64,000 nt of DNA from Balaenoptera acutorostrata (taxonomy: Eukaryota; Chordata; Mammalia; Artiodactyla; Balaenopteridae): contig NC_080082.1 in the NCBI RefSeq assembly GCF_949987535.1, positions 47,964,374 through 48,028,373 of the forward strand, given 5' to 3'. Of this stretch, positions 11,501 through 26,875 are shown one piece after another (positions within the stretch are counted from its first letter, which is position 1; every line of letters begins with the position of its first letter). The translations under genes and the position numbers were made by a program. The notes under the pieces are model-generated. The model searched no databases. It was not told the origin of the DNA and worked only from the letters and a program-made list of their open reading frames with translations.

Positions 11501-14500
11501 GTTCAGATTCTTAATATGGAGTTGTTTGTCAGAAATAGGCTCACAACTAGAAAACAAACTTATGGTTAGCAAAGGGAATAGCAGTGGGGGCCAAGGGGGA
11601 GAGATAAATTGGGACTTTGAGATTAACATATACATACTACCATATATAAAATAGGTAAACAACAAGGACCTACTGTATAACACAGGGAACTATATTCAAT
11701 ATCTTGAAATAACCTAAAATAGAAAAGAATCTGAAAAAGAATATATATATATAAAAAACTGAATCACTTTGCTGGGCACCTGAAATTAACACAACATTGT
11801 AAATCAACTATACTTCAATTAAAAAAAGGTTAAAAAAAATGGAGTTGTTTGTGTTAGTATCATTTGTTCAGGGACTTGATTTAGTCATTTGTAATAGTGG
11901 AAACGGAAGTATGATAATTGTTCTGTTTGGAATTAATCACTGCATTTGAAAATAGTATTTTACAGGCTTTAAACCAGGCAGTGACTCACCTTCATTCCAT
12001 TTTGAAACACTGAAAATAGGATGAAGATGATGACTACTTGCCAGAAAATGTGACCTTTGCACCCAAAGATGTCACACCTGTGGATTTCACACCTAAAGAT
12101 AATGTACATGGACTGGCTTACAAGGGCCTGGATCCCCACCAAGCACTGTTTGGAACTTCAGGAGAACATGTTAATCTTTTTAGTGGTGGACCCGAGGGCG
12201 CCAACAATCTTCTTGGAGATGTTGGAGTGAATAAAGGAAGAAAATTGGGAATTTCAGGCCAGGTAAAAGTGTTCCTGTTTTATAAACAGGGAACCGTTGA
12301 CAAATGAGAATTCTTGCTGTATTATATTAGCCCCATAGTAAGCACTCATTATTCATTGACTAAATGAAGACCTTAAAGTGGTTGTATTGTCCTTAGGAGC
12401 TTGTCCGAAGATATGTAAAGCACACCGTCCTAATTTGAATATGTGTTCCTGAGACCCTGTGACCTAACGTGCCCGGTGGAGTTTGTGTGTGAGGAGTGAG
12501 GACTGCTTTCCCACACCCCTGCGGGGCTGAGCAGAAAACCACACTCACCTCTTTGATTTAGTTAATATTTGAATTACAATCTGCCTCTCCAGGTTCAGGT
12601 CCAAGTTGTACTTCCTCTCCGACTCTTTCCTAGTGCTGCAAGCCCTAAGTTAGGAACCTGGGTGTAAGTTTTACTTTTACCAAGGAAGCTTGGTAAAAAG
12701 ACTTACTTTTTACCTTTGAGGAGATGGAGAGCTTTTCCTGATTGCCTATCTTCTCAAATTGATTCAGAGTCTCTTTCCTAAAATAAGTTCAGAGAATGGT
12801 TACTTTGTCATTTCATTTGTACCTTTTCTTTCCTTCACATGTTTTTTTTTCCAATCCTTTTAACAAAAAGTGATATTTGTTCTTCGCCATTTCCCACAAA
12901 GATTAGGAGTTCTTCTAGCAGCCGTTAGAGTAGCGGTGGTCTTCAGACCCTGGTCACCAGCGCTGGCACCAGACCATGTTGTTCAGTAGATGAACATTCT
13001 GCCTTTCTCCTTTCGGAGGCCCCATTTCTCCCCCTGCACTGCTGCTTGGGTGTCTTCTCCACTCCTCTTCCTGCACTAAGACCCAGACCCGTGGCTGCTG
13101 CTGAGTCTGGAGGACAGCTGCAGCGCTGGAGGCATGACATTCACTTCTGGTCATTGTTTTCCAAAAGACTTGGATACGTGTGTTAATCTGGGGCTCCCAT
13201 TCGCTTCTCTCTTGGTGATCTTGAAGTGCTAATGTGGTCTGATCAGTCCCATCCTTATAGTAGCCTTATCCTTCAGTGCAGGCAGGCATATGCTAACACC
13301 TATAATGGCTCAGTGTGAAATCTTGCCTTTGAAGGCTTTTGGTGTAGGTGCCCTGGAAGAGGAAGACGATGATATCTACGCCACGGAAACTCTATCCAAG
13401 TATGATACCATCTTGAAGGATGAGGAGCCTGGAGACGGACTCTATGGCTGGACAGCACCCAGGCAATATAAAAATCAGAAAGGTAATTCCATGGACCCGC
13501 AACTGATGGTAGACCAAGTGTTGGGACATTAGCCTCCGTGGAGCAGGGAGTTGTTGGTCGAAGATGCAGAGTGAGGAACAAGTGGGGATCAGAGAGGCCC
13601 ACTGTGGGAAGTAAGACAGAAGTGGGATTTAGACCAGTTCAAGGCCAAAGCCAACTGTCAAGACAGAGTCAAGTGGGGAGGAAGGAGGGGCCTGGAATCA
13701 GGGAAGGAGCAAGTGTGTGGACACGTGCTTGCTCGTGTTGCAGGTCAGAGCTGACAGTGGGTCAGAGGGACGCACTCCCAGCTCAAGGAACTGGGCAGGT
13801 AGCCAAAGAAGGTCAACTGAGGCAGCAGGTCAGGAGGCCAGACATGGGAACCAGGTGGTAGGTACACAGAGAACCTGCAGCAACATGGAGATTGGTGCCC
13901 AGCTCATCTCATCACTTAAACTTACCTGGTTCCTAAGGGGCTCTTGTTGAGCTAGGAGATGAACATCTCTTGACACACCTGGAATTTCAAGTCAGAGTCG
14001 TATAGTGATTTGGATTCTATGGTTCTAAGTAGAATTTCAGTTTTTCTTTCCAGAAAAGGTATAGGAAGGAGTCAGTAGGTATTAATGGCATGTGATTTTG
14101 ATTCAGTCAGACCTGGATTTGAGTCTTAGCTCTCAATCAGACCCAGATTCGAATCCCAGCTCTCTACTGCCCAGCTGCATGACCATGGGCAAGGCTTGTA
14201 GCCTCTCTGGGCGCCATTTGTAAGGTGAGGATAAAATCCACTCCGGGGGTCACTGTGAGGATGAAATGGCATCACAGGTTTGGCACAGTACCTGCCTCAA
14301 AGACTGAATAAATGGTACCTACTGTAACAACCACTTAAAGTCAGGAGGTGAGAGTTCAGATCAAATGATCTATTTAGATGTTTTTTCCTATAGTCAGATC
14401 AAGTTTGATCTAACTCTTGTAAAATACATCTAAATAATCTAAGCATCACTCCCCAAAATGATGCCAATTTTACATTTCTAGAAGAGAAAAAAGCAGGTGA

Positions 14501-17500
14501 GAAACAGTCTTTAGTTTGTTAATGGCTGTGAGCACAGACTCTGAAGAGAGATTCCCTGGGCTCCCGTCCTGGCTCTCCCCATTTATCAGCTGTGACCTTA
14601 GGCAGGCTGTTCAACCTCTCTGTGCCTCAGCGTCCTTGCCTGGGCAATGGGCACAGCAGTGGCTTACCTATCCCACGGAAATTTAATGTGCGTAAAGGGC
14701 TTAGAACGTGCCTGGCACACAGCAAGCACTCTGCAAGTGTGAGCGGCCTCTGTCGTCATCGCCACGAAAAGAACCCAGGGTTTTACACGAGGTGCTGGGC
14801 GGGTGTGCACCCAGACGTTAGTAGATGTTACCTCTGGGTGGGAACTAGGCGACTGTTATTTTCTTCCTTTTGCTCACCTATATTTTCAGATTTTTCTACT
14901 AAGACTATGTATTGTTTTCCTAACTTAAAAGAAGATATATAATATTATATTAAATTAATGTTATATTAATTAATATTATAGCTTATATTAACGTGTTAGT
15001 TATTACTTACACTAACTATATCAACATACTAACACACATACTATATTAGTAATATTAATATAATGTATTAATTTATAATAATTATTAATCTATAATAAAT
15101 ATACATATTTAAATCTGCCTTCTCAGCCAAATCTTTGGCTTTTCCTTTGTATAACACCTTTGCCCTGGCTGATTAATCCCAGCCCTTCCCCCATCAAGCC
15201 TGGTGTCTCCCTCTGAGGTCCCTACCCTCTGCTCACGCCCTCTCTGCCACAGTTCCCGCTCCTACCCTTAGGGTCACAACATCTATCGTTTTGACCTTAC
15301 GGTTTTTCACTGAGTGAGTCTATACATAGCCAGTCTCCATGGCTGATTTTTAAATTGTTCTTGTTTTTTTTCCATGATAAGTAGGGCTATAGTATTCTCA
15401 TGGCTCTCTCTTTGTAGACATTTGTTTATTTCTTCATAAAGGTGAAATTGCTGGGGTTTTTTTAAAAATTAATTAATTTATTTTTGGCTGCGCTGGGTCT
15501 TCGTTGCTGCCTGCAGGCTTTCTCTAGTTGCGGCGAGCAGGGGCTACTCTTCATTGCAGTGCGCGGGCTTCCCATTGCGGTGGCTTCTCTTGTTGCGGAG
15601 CACAGGCTCTAGGCGCGAGGGCTTCAGTAGTTGTGGCACACGGGTTTAGTTGCTCCGCGGCATGTGGGATCCTCCCAGACCAGGGAATGAACCCGTGTCC
15701 CCTGCATTGGCAGGCGGATTCTTAACCACTGTGCCACCAGGGAAGTCCCAAATTGCTGGGTTTTAAAAGAATACAAAATTCGAAGAATGTAATTTAATCC
15801 TATATTACCCTACAGAATTTTAGGGACTTCCAGAAGCTGGTCCAAAAGTTCTACGTCAGTTGAAGTGCAAAGAATGAGATTGTGGGGAGGGTAGTTACGG
15901 GGCAGTGCTGCATCTTAAGTGGCTGAAAACCTCAGTGCCACCTGCCCCGCGGGCAGCCGTACCCGCTTCAGGGTTCAACACCCAGCTTGTGTAAGTGCTG
16001 GTGGTGACGTAGCATGGGCTTTTGGCAACAGAAAATGCAGTTCATGCATATGGATTTTCGACATAACCTCTATGTGCAGAAAATCCTTGAGAATCAAAGG
16101 GGTTGTCTCCACGACCAATAGATCATCCCTGGCTGCAAGTTAGAGGGCCTTAGTCATATCCTGAATTAGTGATCTTTATCTCTCGTTAGAATTTCAGTTG
16201 AGAAAAAGACAAAAGCACCTTTTAATTGGTCCCACAATTAGATTACAGGCTGACCTGGTTGTATTGCCTTTTGTGTCTTACTTGGATGGTTGCTAAAGAA
16301 ATTGGGAGGTCATGTCCCCATGGTTCTTCACCTAGTTTTAGAAATGACTCTTTCAAAGTTATTTTTATTTTTATCCATACTTGTTCTCTTGATGGTTTTT
16401 CTTGAGATCTTTTACTCTACAGAGTATATTCTTTGGTGCCCCTTAGCATAGGACCTTACGTACTTTTTCTAAATAACGATGTTGAGGTGCCATTGTTGCC
16501 TGGACAGCCTAATCAGCCCAGGGCGGTGTGGTCTGGGCTGCCAGTCACTGAGTCAACAGAGGTGTGAGGGCTTTACGTGCCATTCTTTCCTCCCTTTTAC
16601 TGATTGCAAGTATGACATGTAGTGTTTATATTCTCGGAGATAAAAAACTGAGGTCTTTTGTCTTATTCTAATTTTCTCTGCCTCTGGAATTAATCAAATG
16701 ACATCATTTTGTAGAATCAGAGAAAGAGCTTCGCTACGTTGGCAAAATTTTGGATGGATTCTCCTTGGCTTCTAAACCTTTATCTTCTAAGAAAGTAAGA
16801 TTTTTCTCTTTCTTTTTTTTTTTTAAACTGATTTAGCACTTAAAATATTTGCTGCTGCGTAATCTGAGTTATTCCGTTAACAATTGAAAAGGTAAATAAA
16901 TTCTGCTAACAGAAAGCAATAGTCTGGTTACTAGTGGTTGTCCAGGGAAACGTATTCTGCACTGGAAACGTCAGTCGGTAGCCACATCGTGTTCAAAACA
17001 TCTAACTGCTAATCTTTTAAATCCCAACTTCAAGTGAGTGGTTATTTCCATTAAGGAAGAATCACATTAGAAGCTGGTGGGAGAATGGAATTGATCTAAT
17101 CCTAGGGGCAATGTAACTTAAAGAAAATTTCAAAGAGCCGTAACAGCCCACGGTCCCAGCTCCTCCTGGGCGCCGTGGAGCACATTAGCTGCTGTGGGCA
17201 GGGCTCCCTGAGCTCCTTGCCTGCGCCGAGCGGAAGGGAGAGAAGCTGGGGACGTGTGGGTCGAGTCCTGGGGAGAACTCCTCATGCCTTTCCAGGTAGT
17301 TCTGTTTCTGTGAGCCTTTCTACAGCTTTGGCCACGTGGCTCTTTAACACCCAGCAGAGTCACGTGCTCACAGGTTAGCATGGGTGCTGGTAGCTCAGGA
17401 GGGGTGCCTGGCCCTTTGCCTCCTTGGCATCCTTGTTTTAGATTGTTCCACACTTTAATGGGCTTTTTGATTTTAACTCAGCGAACATTTGTTAAGTACC

Positions 17501-20500
17501 TCTGTGGCTTGGCCTGTGGTTCTCCAGAAGCAGGGAGGCTGGGAGCAGCGCAGCCTGAGAAACCACATACGTTCTTACAGCAGCTTTGATTTGTTTAGTC
17601 GTGATAGTTAATGTGCTGTAACAGAGAGCAGAATATGTTCAGAACAGTGTTGGGCACATAGTCAGCCGCTGTTATTTACCAGAAATGTCATATTATGTCA
17701 CAGGAGAATGTGAGTTTTTTACATGTATGAAAAGGGAGCATAAAAATGGTTAAGTACTCATTCAGCTTAGGACTCAAGGGTAAATAGGACTATTTAAATA
17801 AGTCTTGGCCCCCAAGTAGCTCCTGCTCATCGAGGGTGCCAGACAGACAAATCCACTGTCGTGGCAGAGTGTGTAAATGGAGATATGGGCCCTGGAGGTT
17901 CCTCGCTGGCATAGGGCTTTGGGTGTGAACGATTCAGAGCACGGCTGTGTTCACTGAGCCTTTCACAGAGAGGCAGGTTTTCTAATATGTGGCTAAAAAC
18001 CCAGCCTTTGGATCCAGAGGCAAAACAGAGCAGTGATTTAGCAGAGGGATTGAAATGCTTTGAATCCGATGGCGGATATTAAGAAGAGTCATGTGTATAC
18101 ATCCCTCCTATCTGCCATGCTCCTGTGGGTTTTTTGTGTCATGGTAACACGAGAGTGTTTGCTGGCTGACTTGGGAGTTACGTTTTTCAGAGAAGGCGGT
18201 CAGGCTAAGATGATAAAAAAATGAGATTTCCTAACAATGATAATAGCACTCTTTCATGACTTTCATTGGACCAGGTGCTCACCCCAGGCTGCACTTTACA
18301 ACCACCTGGGGAGCTGGGGAAACTCCGGCTGCAGCCGACTTTTCTGTGGGATGGGACACAGGCATCAGCATTGTTAAACCTCTCGAGTGAGCGCTGTGTG
18401 GGGCTGAGAACCACAGCCAGAGGGTGTTCAGTGCTTCACTTGTTACAGAGCTCAGAATTCCAGGTAGCTGAAAAATCTAGAAAACAGCTTAAATAGGACT
18501 GTCCATAACTATGTGTTTGTTAGACCAAGAGCAAGGGAGACCATTTAGAGCAATAATTTAAAAATATCTAATACTTTCTTTTAGCTTATCTGTTCTACCA
18601 TCATTAATACCTGAATTTCCCAAATGTATTTCAATTTCACTTCAGTCAGCTTTTGAATGAAAAATACCTTGGACCAAAAAATAAGGCCTGAAACTCCAAT
18701 TTGGAACTGAAACATAACCAAAAAAAGAATTCTGAATTTATTTATTAAAAAAAAATTTTTTTTAAACCTAATGTGATTTTAAAAAATTAATTAAGTAGTT
18801 AATTAAGGCTGTGCCGGGTCTTGTTGCGGCATGCAGGGTTCTTAGTTGCGACATGCGAACTCTTAGTTGCGGCATGTATGTGGGATCTAGTTCCCCGACC
18901 AGGGATCAAACCCGGGCCCCCTGCATTGGGAGCACAGAGTCTTACCCACTGGACCACCAGGGAAGTCCCAAGAATTCTGAGTTTAAAAGTAACTTATTTA
19001 AAGTTATTCTTTTTATTTAAGCTGTGAATCATACTTTTCTAAATTTTCTGATTCACAATGGGCCAGTTTTGCACGTGGGCCAGTAGTAGTAGCTATAGTT
19101 ATCGTTATTGTTCTCATATAAAACATGCGTGTTAGCATCTCTGAGTAGAGTGGTCAGGGGTGATATTTAAAATGTCTGGCCACGAGAACAGTGTGGTTCT
19201 GGTGACCCTCCAGATCCAGGACAGATGTTGGCGGGGCACCTGGACAGGCTGTTCCCGGTGCTGCCTCCCTGCCAGGTGCTAGCCTGGGAAAGGGTGGGGT
19301 TAACCACGCTCACAGGTAATGAGTTTTCTTGGTTAAATGAAACATGATCACCTTGCAGCCTGTATGTTCTGAGTTTTGTTTTGTTTTGTTTTTGTAAGAT
19401 CTATCCACCACCCGAATTGCCAAGAGACTATCGACCAGTGCATTATTTCAGACCTCTTGTGGCTGCAACCTCAGAGAACTCCCACTTACTTCAGGTATTA
19501 TCAGAGTCAGCTGGAAAGCCAACACATGACCCAGGGACACATAGTAGGCACCAACTGAATGCCTCCAAGCGGGGAGAGTTGCTAGGAGAAACGCCTATTC
19601 AAGGTACGTGCCCCAGAGAAGATTAAAATCATTACATTTATAATAATCTGAGTTATCCAAATCAAAATGGAAAGTCATTTTCCCACTGAAAGTTTTTACA
19701 TAATTTTGTATTCCCAAACTGTGGGAATAAAGTTGTTTATTGTGAACGGCGCAGTAAACAGTGTACACATCCTTTACTTGTTGTTTTCCCACCATCAGTT
19801 TGAGTTGTGTCATTAAAATTATAAACCCAGTCTTAAGTGCAGCAGTTTTCAGACTTTTGATAATTGTCCGAAGAATGAAGCAAAGACTAGGGCCATGTGT
19901 ACCTTCACTTTTTCTGCACAGCCTGGGAACGTATTGTTTTTTTTCTCAGGGGAATAGGGTACCCTTGCTCTTTTCCTGAAAGCCTAAAAGGAATGAGTGT
20001 GTCTGAAAGGATGGCTAGACGTGGAGAATCCCCCTGTAGGCTGGAACCGAGAGACCCACTATGAGAGGTGGACTTGCCGTTTGGGAGCCTAACAGGTGCC
20101 TCAGCTACAACAGACCGAAAGAGAACTCTTGGTTGCCCGCTTCCTTCCCCAGAGTCGCTCTTTCTTCAGCTTTCTGCTTCCCAGTAAATGATACCACCAG
20201 TGACCCACTGCCTGGCCCAGAACATGGGAACCCTAATTCTTAGCTCCTTTCTTTCCCTGCCTCCCCCTCCCTACCCAGTCCCTCAGCAAGTCCTCTCAGC
20301 TCTACCCTCAACATGCGAGGGGACCCCTTCCACTTCTCTTCGTTTCCGCTGCTTCTACCCTGGTCTTGGCGTACCCCATATTCTCTCAGCTGGATCATTG
20401 CAGCAGCCCTTCATCGGTCTCCTTAGTTCCCGTCCTTTTTCTCTGCAGCCTGTTCCCTTTAACAGCAGCCAAATGTATCACTCCCCACCTGCCCCCACTA

Positions 20501-23500
20501 AAACGCTCCAGTACTGCTCACACTAAGGAAGAGTCCAGACTGCCCGCAGGGCCCTGTGGACCCCACCCTGCCTGCCTTTCAGGCCACAGCTTATACCACT
20601 TTCCCTGAACCCCCTGTGGTCCAGCCTCATGATTCTCCCTCCTGCCCTCTGAACCTGCCGACCATGATGCTGCCTCGGGGCCTTCATATTTCCTCTGCCT
20701 CTCTTTTCTCTCACGTTTTGGCTTTTTCTTTTTTTTTTTTTTTTTTGGCCGCGCTGTGTGGCTTGTGGGATCTTAGCTCCCTGACCAGGGATTGAATCTG
20801 GGCCCTCGGCAGTGAAAGCACGGAGTCCTAACCACTGGACCGCCAGGGAATTCCTGACTCCTTCTTTTTACTTAGAACTCGCCTCAGATATTATCTTTTT
20901 AGAGGGCCTTTCCAGGCTTTCCCTGCGCACTGTTTAAGCTAGTTATCTCTCCCTCTGCCCCTGTGACCAGCCCTCTCACATAGGTCACCCTGTTTTTTTC
21001 TCCCCACAGTCCTCCTCTTGTGGTGGTCCTCTGGTGTTGATTCGTGGTTTCTTTAATGTCCATCTCCCTCACTAGTGAGAGCAAGACCTCATCTGTGTTA
21101 TTCTCCCAGCCCCAGGCCTGGCAGTGGGTGCTCAGTGAGCATTTGTGACACGCGTGAGTGTTTGATGGGTAGCTGTGCTCTGAGCCAGGGCTTGTGCTGG
21201 GCAGGACCATGGAGATGGTGGTTGCCCCAGACTGGAGGTCCGGAGTCTGGGATGTCAGGTTCCTCATTCTAGGACCACTTACTGGCGTTATAAACATCCA
21301 AGTACTAACCTCCACTTTTGCCAACTATAAAATAGGTGTGTCATTATTTTATTACTGTCTAGTTCACAGGGATAGTATGAATACAGATGAAACACTAAAT
21401 GTAAAATACTCCAATTACATAAATTACATAATTACATAAATTTGTCATACTGGGATCAAGACAACAATTACCTAAATTTGTGATATTGAAAATGTATGTA
21501 GAGAGATATGTGAGTATAGATGTCTTATGATACTTTTCATCTCTTGCTATTATTATTTCTTTTTTAGGGGCACCTACTTCAGTGTTAGAATTTCTGTCCG
21601 AAAAAGATAAAGAGAGACTCAAAGAAATGAAGCAGGCAACTGACCTTAAAGCAGCTCAACTCAAGGCCAGGAGTCTGGCCCAGAATGCCTCTAGCAGCAG
21701 ACCCCAGCCCTCCTCTCCAGACGTCGGACACTGCTCTTGGCACGTGGCATTGAGTGGTGGCACAGCCCCCGTAAGAGCCAGCAACTTCAAACCTTTCGCA
21801 AAGGAGCCAGAAAAGCAAAAACGATATGAAGAGTTTTTAGTAAATGTGAAACGGGGTCAGAAAGGTGGGTGCTAGGCCTGGGCCTCCCACGTGTCGCCAG
21901 GAGTAGTGTTCTTGCTGTTCTGACCCTAGACCCAGATTCAGAATTGAGGTATCCTGCTCTGGCAGTGTTTTACTTTGCCCTGCTGTGAACACTGTAAAGA
22001 TTTTAGGCCCTGGCTCTTGACTTGAGAAAGAAAGAACAATTAGTCTGTGTTTCTCTGTATCTCGGGTCCCAAAGATAGCAGTTTAAGTAGAGAGTGTGCC
22101 TTGGCAGTGGCTAATGCTAAATTACAGACCATTTACTGTTTGCAAATGCTTGACTTCTGTGTAAGGGTTGCATTTCCTGCCACGAGAACAAGGTCATTTC
22201 CCACTCTATCTTAAGATCCTAACCATCTAGCTCTAAATCATAGTCTAAAATTTAAGTTACCAAGATAGTTGGCTGTTGAACCCTTACATGGGAAAAAGTC
22301 ACTCTATGATCTATGAAATAAATATGGCAAGATTGAAGCAAGAGATTGCTCTTATACGCAGTAGTCCTTGTGAGAGCTTGTCAGCAAATTAGAGGGGTTG
22401 GTTTTCAAAAGCAGATCTTTGTGTACTGTGCCTTAACTCCCCACTAAGATTCCACACCCCTAGTGTTTACATGTTAAATTAAAAACAAAAAAGTTAGAGA
22501 AAGGAGTGTTTTCTGCTCAAACTTAGGAATATAGTTGGGATGAATTTTCACTGTCTGGGACTGGTAATAAGTTCCTTGCTTTGAAAATTTAATCAAGCAT
22601 TAATCCCCAAATGTTATTCTCTGTTACATGCAGTAGACAGAATTCAATAAAAGCATCATTTTGAGGGAGGGAGCAATATTACCTGCCAAGTACCTCCCGC
22701 CATGCTCTTAAAAACCAGGATAATGATTATGTGTTTCCTCTGGTGAAAATTACAGGGATACAGTGGTGCCCACTAGATGTTCTCCTTTAAGTTCTCCATT
22801 TTTCCTAGGAGTGAAGCAGTTTCTTGTTCTCTACCATAGATGCTCTGGAATGTTGTCTTGATCCCACTATGACAGAGTGGGAGCGACGCCGTGAGCGGGA
22901 TGAGTTTGCTCAGGCAGCCCTGCTGTATGTGTCTTCCCATTCGACCTTGTCCTCCCGGTTCACTCATGCCAAGATGGAAGACGATTCAGATCAGGTGGAA
23001 GTCCCTCGGGACCAAGAGGTCTGTCGCCATCATTCCCCATGTGGTGAACTTTAAAATTAAAACACTGTATAACCAAAACCGTTAAATCCCTCAGTGAAAA
23101 GATCAAAATACACATGGCACTGTAGAATAAGAAATGGTTTTATGCTTTTAGCTTCCAGTGTACTTTAGCAGAAATGTAGCATAAGCTGTTTTGAAATTTT
23201 GGAAGATTGTTTGCAAAATTGTAAATGGAAAAGCAGACAGGTCAGTTGTGTGGCCACTTGATGAAACAGACGACTGTCTTTTTCCAGAATGACGTCAGTG
23301 ACAAGCAGTCAGCTGTGAAGATGAAGCTGTTTGGGAAGCTTACCCGAGACACATTTGAGTGGCACCCTGACAAGCTTCTGTGTAAGAGGTTTAATGTCCC
23401 TGACCCATATCCAAGGTAAGTTGGATAAACCTGCCCTTACATCAGTACTTATTGCCCTGTATTAAAGCTAACTCTCCACCTACATATTCATTTAAATTTC

Positions 23501-26500
23501 CTTTTCCTAGATGAACTTACTTGTAAATGCTTGGAGCTGCAGACTTTAACTTGTATTAATTTGTAACTAAAAAAAAAAAAAGCAGACATCCAGGTAGCAA
23601 AGATAGGAAACTCAGATACACCAAGTTACAAAAACATAATGTCTGTCTAATTTACCACCTTTTTAATCACACACAGAGAGTTTACATTTAAAATGAAACT
23701 TACGTTTTCTGATTCTCTATACAAGTTCAGTACCTTCTTATTTGATTGTGAACACCACAAGAAAGCATATACAGTTGAATCAGAGACTTTGTCAGAAAAT
23801 TGAGGTATATTTTTGGCAGTGGAACTTTTCCTTCATGGAAATCCGTTGTCAAAGTTAAATTCTAGGGCTTCCCTGGTGGCACAGTGGTTAAGAATCTGCC
23901 TGCCAATGCAGGGGACATGGGTTCAAGCCCTGGTCTGGGAGGATCCCACATACTGCGGAGCAACTAAGCCTGTGCGCCACAACCACTGAGCCCGCGAGCC
24001 ACAACTACTGAAGCCCATGCGCCTAGAGCCTGTGCTCCGCAACAAGAGAAGCCACGACAATGAGAAGCTCACACACCACAATGAAGAGTAGCCCCCATTC
24101 ACCGCAACTAGAGAAAGCCCGCGAGCAGCAACGAAGACCCAACGCAGCCAAAAATAAATAAATTTAAAAAAAAAAAAGTTAAATTCTAGCTCTTACTATA
24201 ATAATAAAAAACTCATGGCTCCTAAAGTCAGACGTTCCAAATTCTAAAATTGCTTTGAGAAGCAAAAACATCTTAAGGGACCTTTTCAGCCAAGTAGAAG
24301 AGCTACTGGTGAAAAACATGAGATGGACAGCCTTTTAGGAACTGGATTTTATCCTCACAAGTTGTTATTAAAATTATTTATATATATGTTTCCTTTTCAA
24401 CCCCCAGTTCAACTTTAGTTGGCTTACCAAGAGTGAAACGTGACAAATACTCAGTCTTCAACTTTCTGACAGTCCCAGAGACAGCTTCCTCACCTGCAAC
24501 TCTAGCATCAAGTGAAAAAGTTCCACAGCACCAAGGTCCCGACAGTGAGTAGGCCTTCCCCAGGTCCATGGTCTCAACCCCTAGCCTGTCGGGAAGACAG
24601 AAGTAAAGGGTCATCTTGTCATAGGGGTACACGTAGTGTGAACTCTCCTTCCATTAAAAGAATCGTTCATGTGAATACATTAGCTCATGCTGAAGTGGTC
24701 CAGATATACACTGTTTTGGGTTGGAGCTCTGCTTCAGCATCTGCCACATTACCAGCACCTTGCACAGTGCCTGGACCATACATAGTAGGCTCGCTGATGT
24801 TCTTGAATGAATTAAAGAACCATAATGCAGAGCTTGCCTTTTGCTTGCTAATTCTAATGTTAGGTCTGTGTCCTACCTTTCAGAATCAAGAAAACCATCC
24901 AGATGGGATACATCTAAACAAGAAAAGAAAGACGATTCCATTAGTGAATTTTTAAGTCTGGCTAGATCAAAAGTTGGTCCACCTAAACAAGAGTCCAGTC
25001 CATTAGTAAACAAAGAGGAAGAGCATACAGTGGAATCAGTCTCAGATAAGGTATTTGGGGCTCGCAAGTTCTCTTTGCCAGGCTGACTGTGGCCTTTGCC
25101 TCTCCCTGTGGTGATGCTTTTTGTTATTCGATAGCAGTGGTCAGCAGACTCTTGCTGTGAAAGGCCAGATGTTAAACATTTTAGGCTTTGTGTGCCATGC
25201 AGTATCACAACTATTCACCTTTGCCGTTGAGTGTGAAAGAAACCACAGGCAACATGAAAAAAATTGAGTACATCTGTGTTCCAGTAAAACTTTATTTACA
25301 AAAACAGGCAGTGGGTTGGATTTGGCCCATGGGCAGTAGTTTGCCAACATCTGCTGTACAATTCACCAATTTCGGTCATAGCCTTAATCATTTGAGGAGA
25401 GGTTATAAACTTCTCTGTCTAGAATGGCTTTCACTTAGCATCAATCCCTGAAACAAAATTCAGTGTATTGTATAGAAAATACGATTTTTCAAGTAACAAG
25501 TAATCCCTTTTGTGGAGAGTATAGAGAAAATATCTGTTGGATTTTTTAAAAAATTACTGCTTTAATAGTTGAGTTGAACTTAATAAAAAGTTGGTTTTAT
25601 TTCTAATAGCCTCATTAAAATTATTTTTTAAATTAACATACATTAAACTTGACTTAAAAAAAAAATGCAATTCAATGAGTTGTTATACAAATGTAGACTC
25701 ATGAAACCACTACCACAACCAGGATGCAGAATGATACCATCACCCCAAAAAACCCCCTCATGCTGTCCCTTCATAGTCATACCTTCCCCTCACCCCAAGC
25801 CCCGGTCCACCATTGATCTCTCCTCTGTCTCTGTAGTTTTGCTCCTTCCAGAACGTTATATAAATGGAATCAGAGGATATACATATGTAGCCTTTTGAAA
25901 CTGGCTTCTTTCACTCAGTGTCATACGTTTGAGATTCATCAGTACTGTGTGTGTATCAGTAGTTCCTTCCTTTTTATTGTTTAATGATATTTCACTGTAT
26001 GGGTACACCACAGCTTGGTCCATTCACTCTTTGAGGACATATGGTTGTTTCCAGCTTTTGGCTGTCATAAATAAACTGCTATGAATATTCATGTGCAAAT
26101 TTGTATATGAACATAAGTTTACACTTCCCTAGGGTAAATACCTAACAGTGGGATTACTGGGTAAGAGCTAAATATAGATGTAACTTTGTAAGAAACTATC
26201 AAACTTTATTCCCAAGTGCTTGCTTCATGTATTTTGAAACTCTCTTGTTAGGTGCATACACACTTAGGATAGTTATATTTTTTTTGATGAATTGACCCGT
26301 TCATCATTATGTAATATTACTCTTTATCCCTGATTATTTGCATGGTATGTATTTCTCCATCTTTTCACTTTTAATCTATTTGATTATATTTAAAGTGGGT
26401 TTTTAATAAGTAACATGTCATTGTCATTAGGTGCTTTATTTTTAAATACATTTTGATAATCTGTATGTTTTAATTTTTGAATGTTTTGACCATTTGTATT

Positions 26501-26821
26501 TAATGTAACTTGTTGATGTAATTTGGATTTTGGTCTGCAGTTTTATTGTTTGTATTCTGTTCCCACTCTTCTTTGTTTCTCTCTTTCTCCTTTCCTACCT
26601 TCTTTTGTATCACTTTAATAATTTTTAGTTTTCCATTTGAATTTACCTATTATATATTTTTTTACTCTATTTTTGCAGTGATTGCTCTAGGGATTACAAT
26701 ATACATACTTAACCTTTTCACCATGTATTTAGGATTGATATTTTACCACTTCAAGTGGAATAGACAATCCTTACCATCCCTTTTCTCTCCCTGCTTTACA
26801 TTGTAGTCTTATATGTTACAG

Positions 26822-26875
<54 letters not shown>

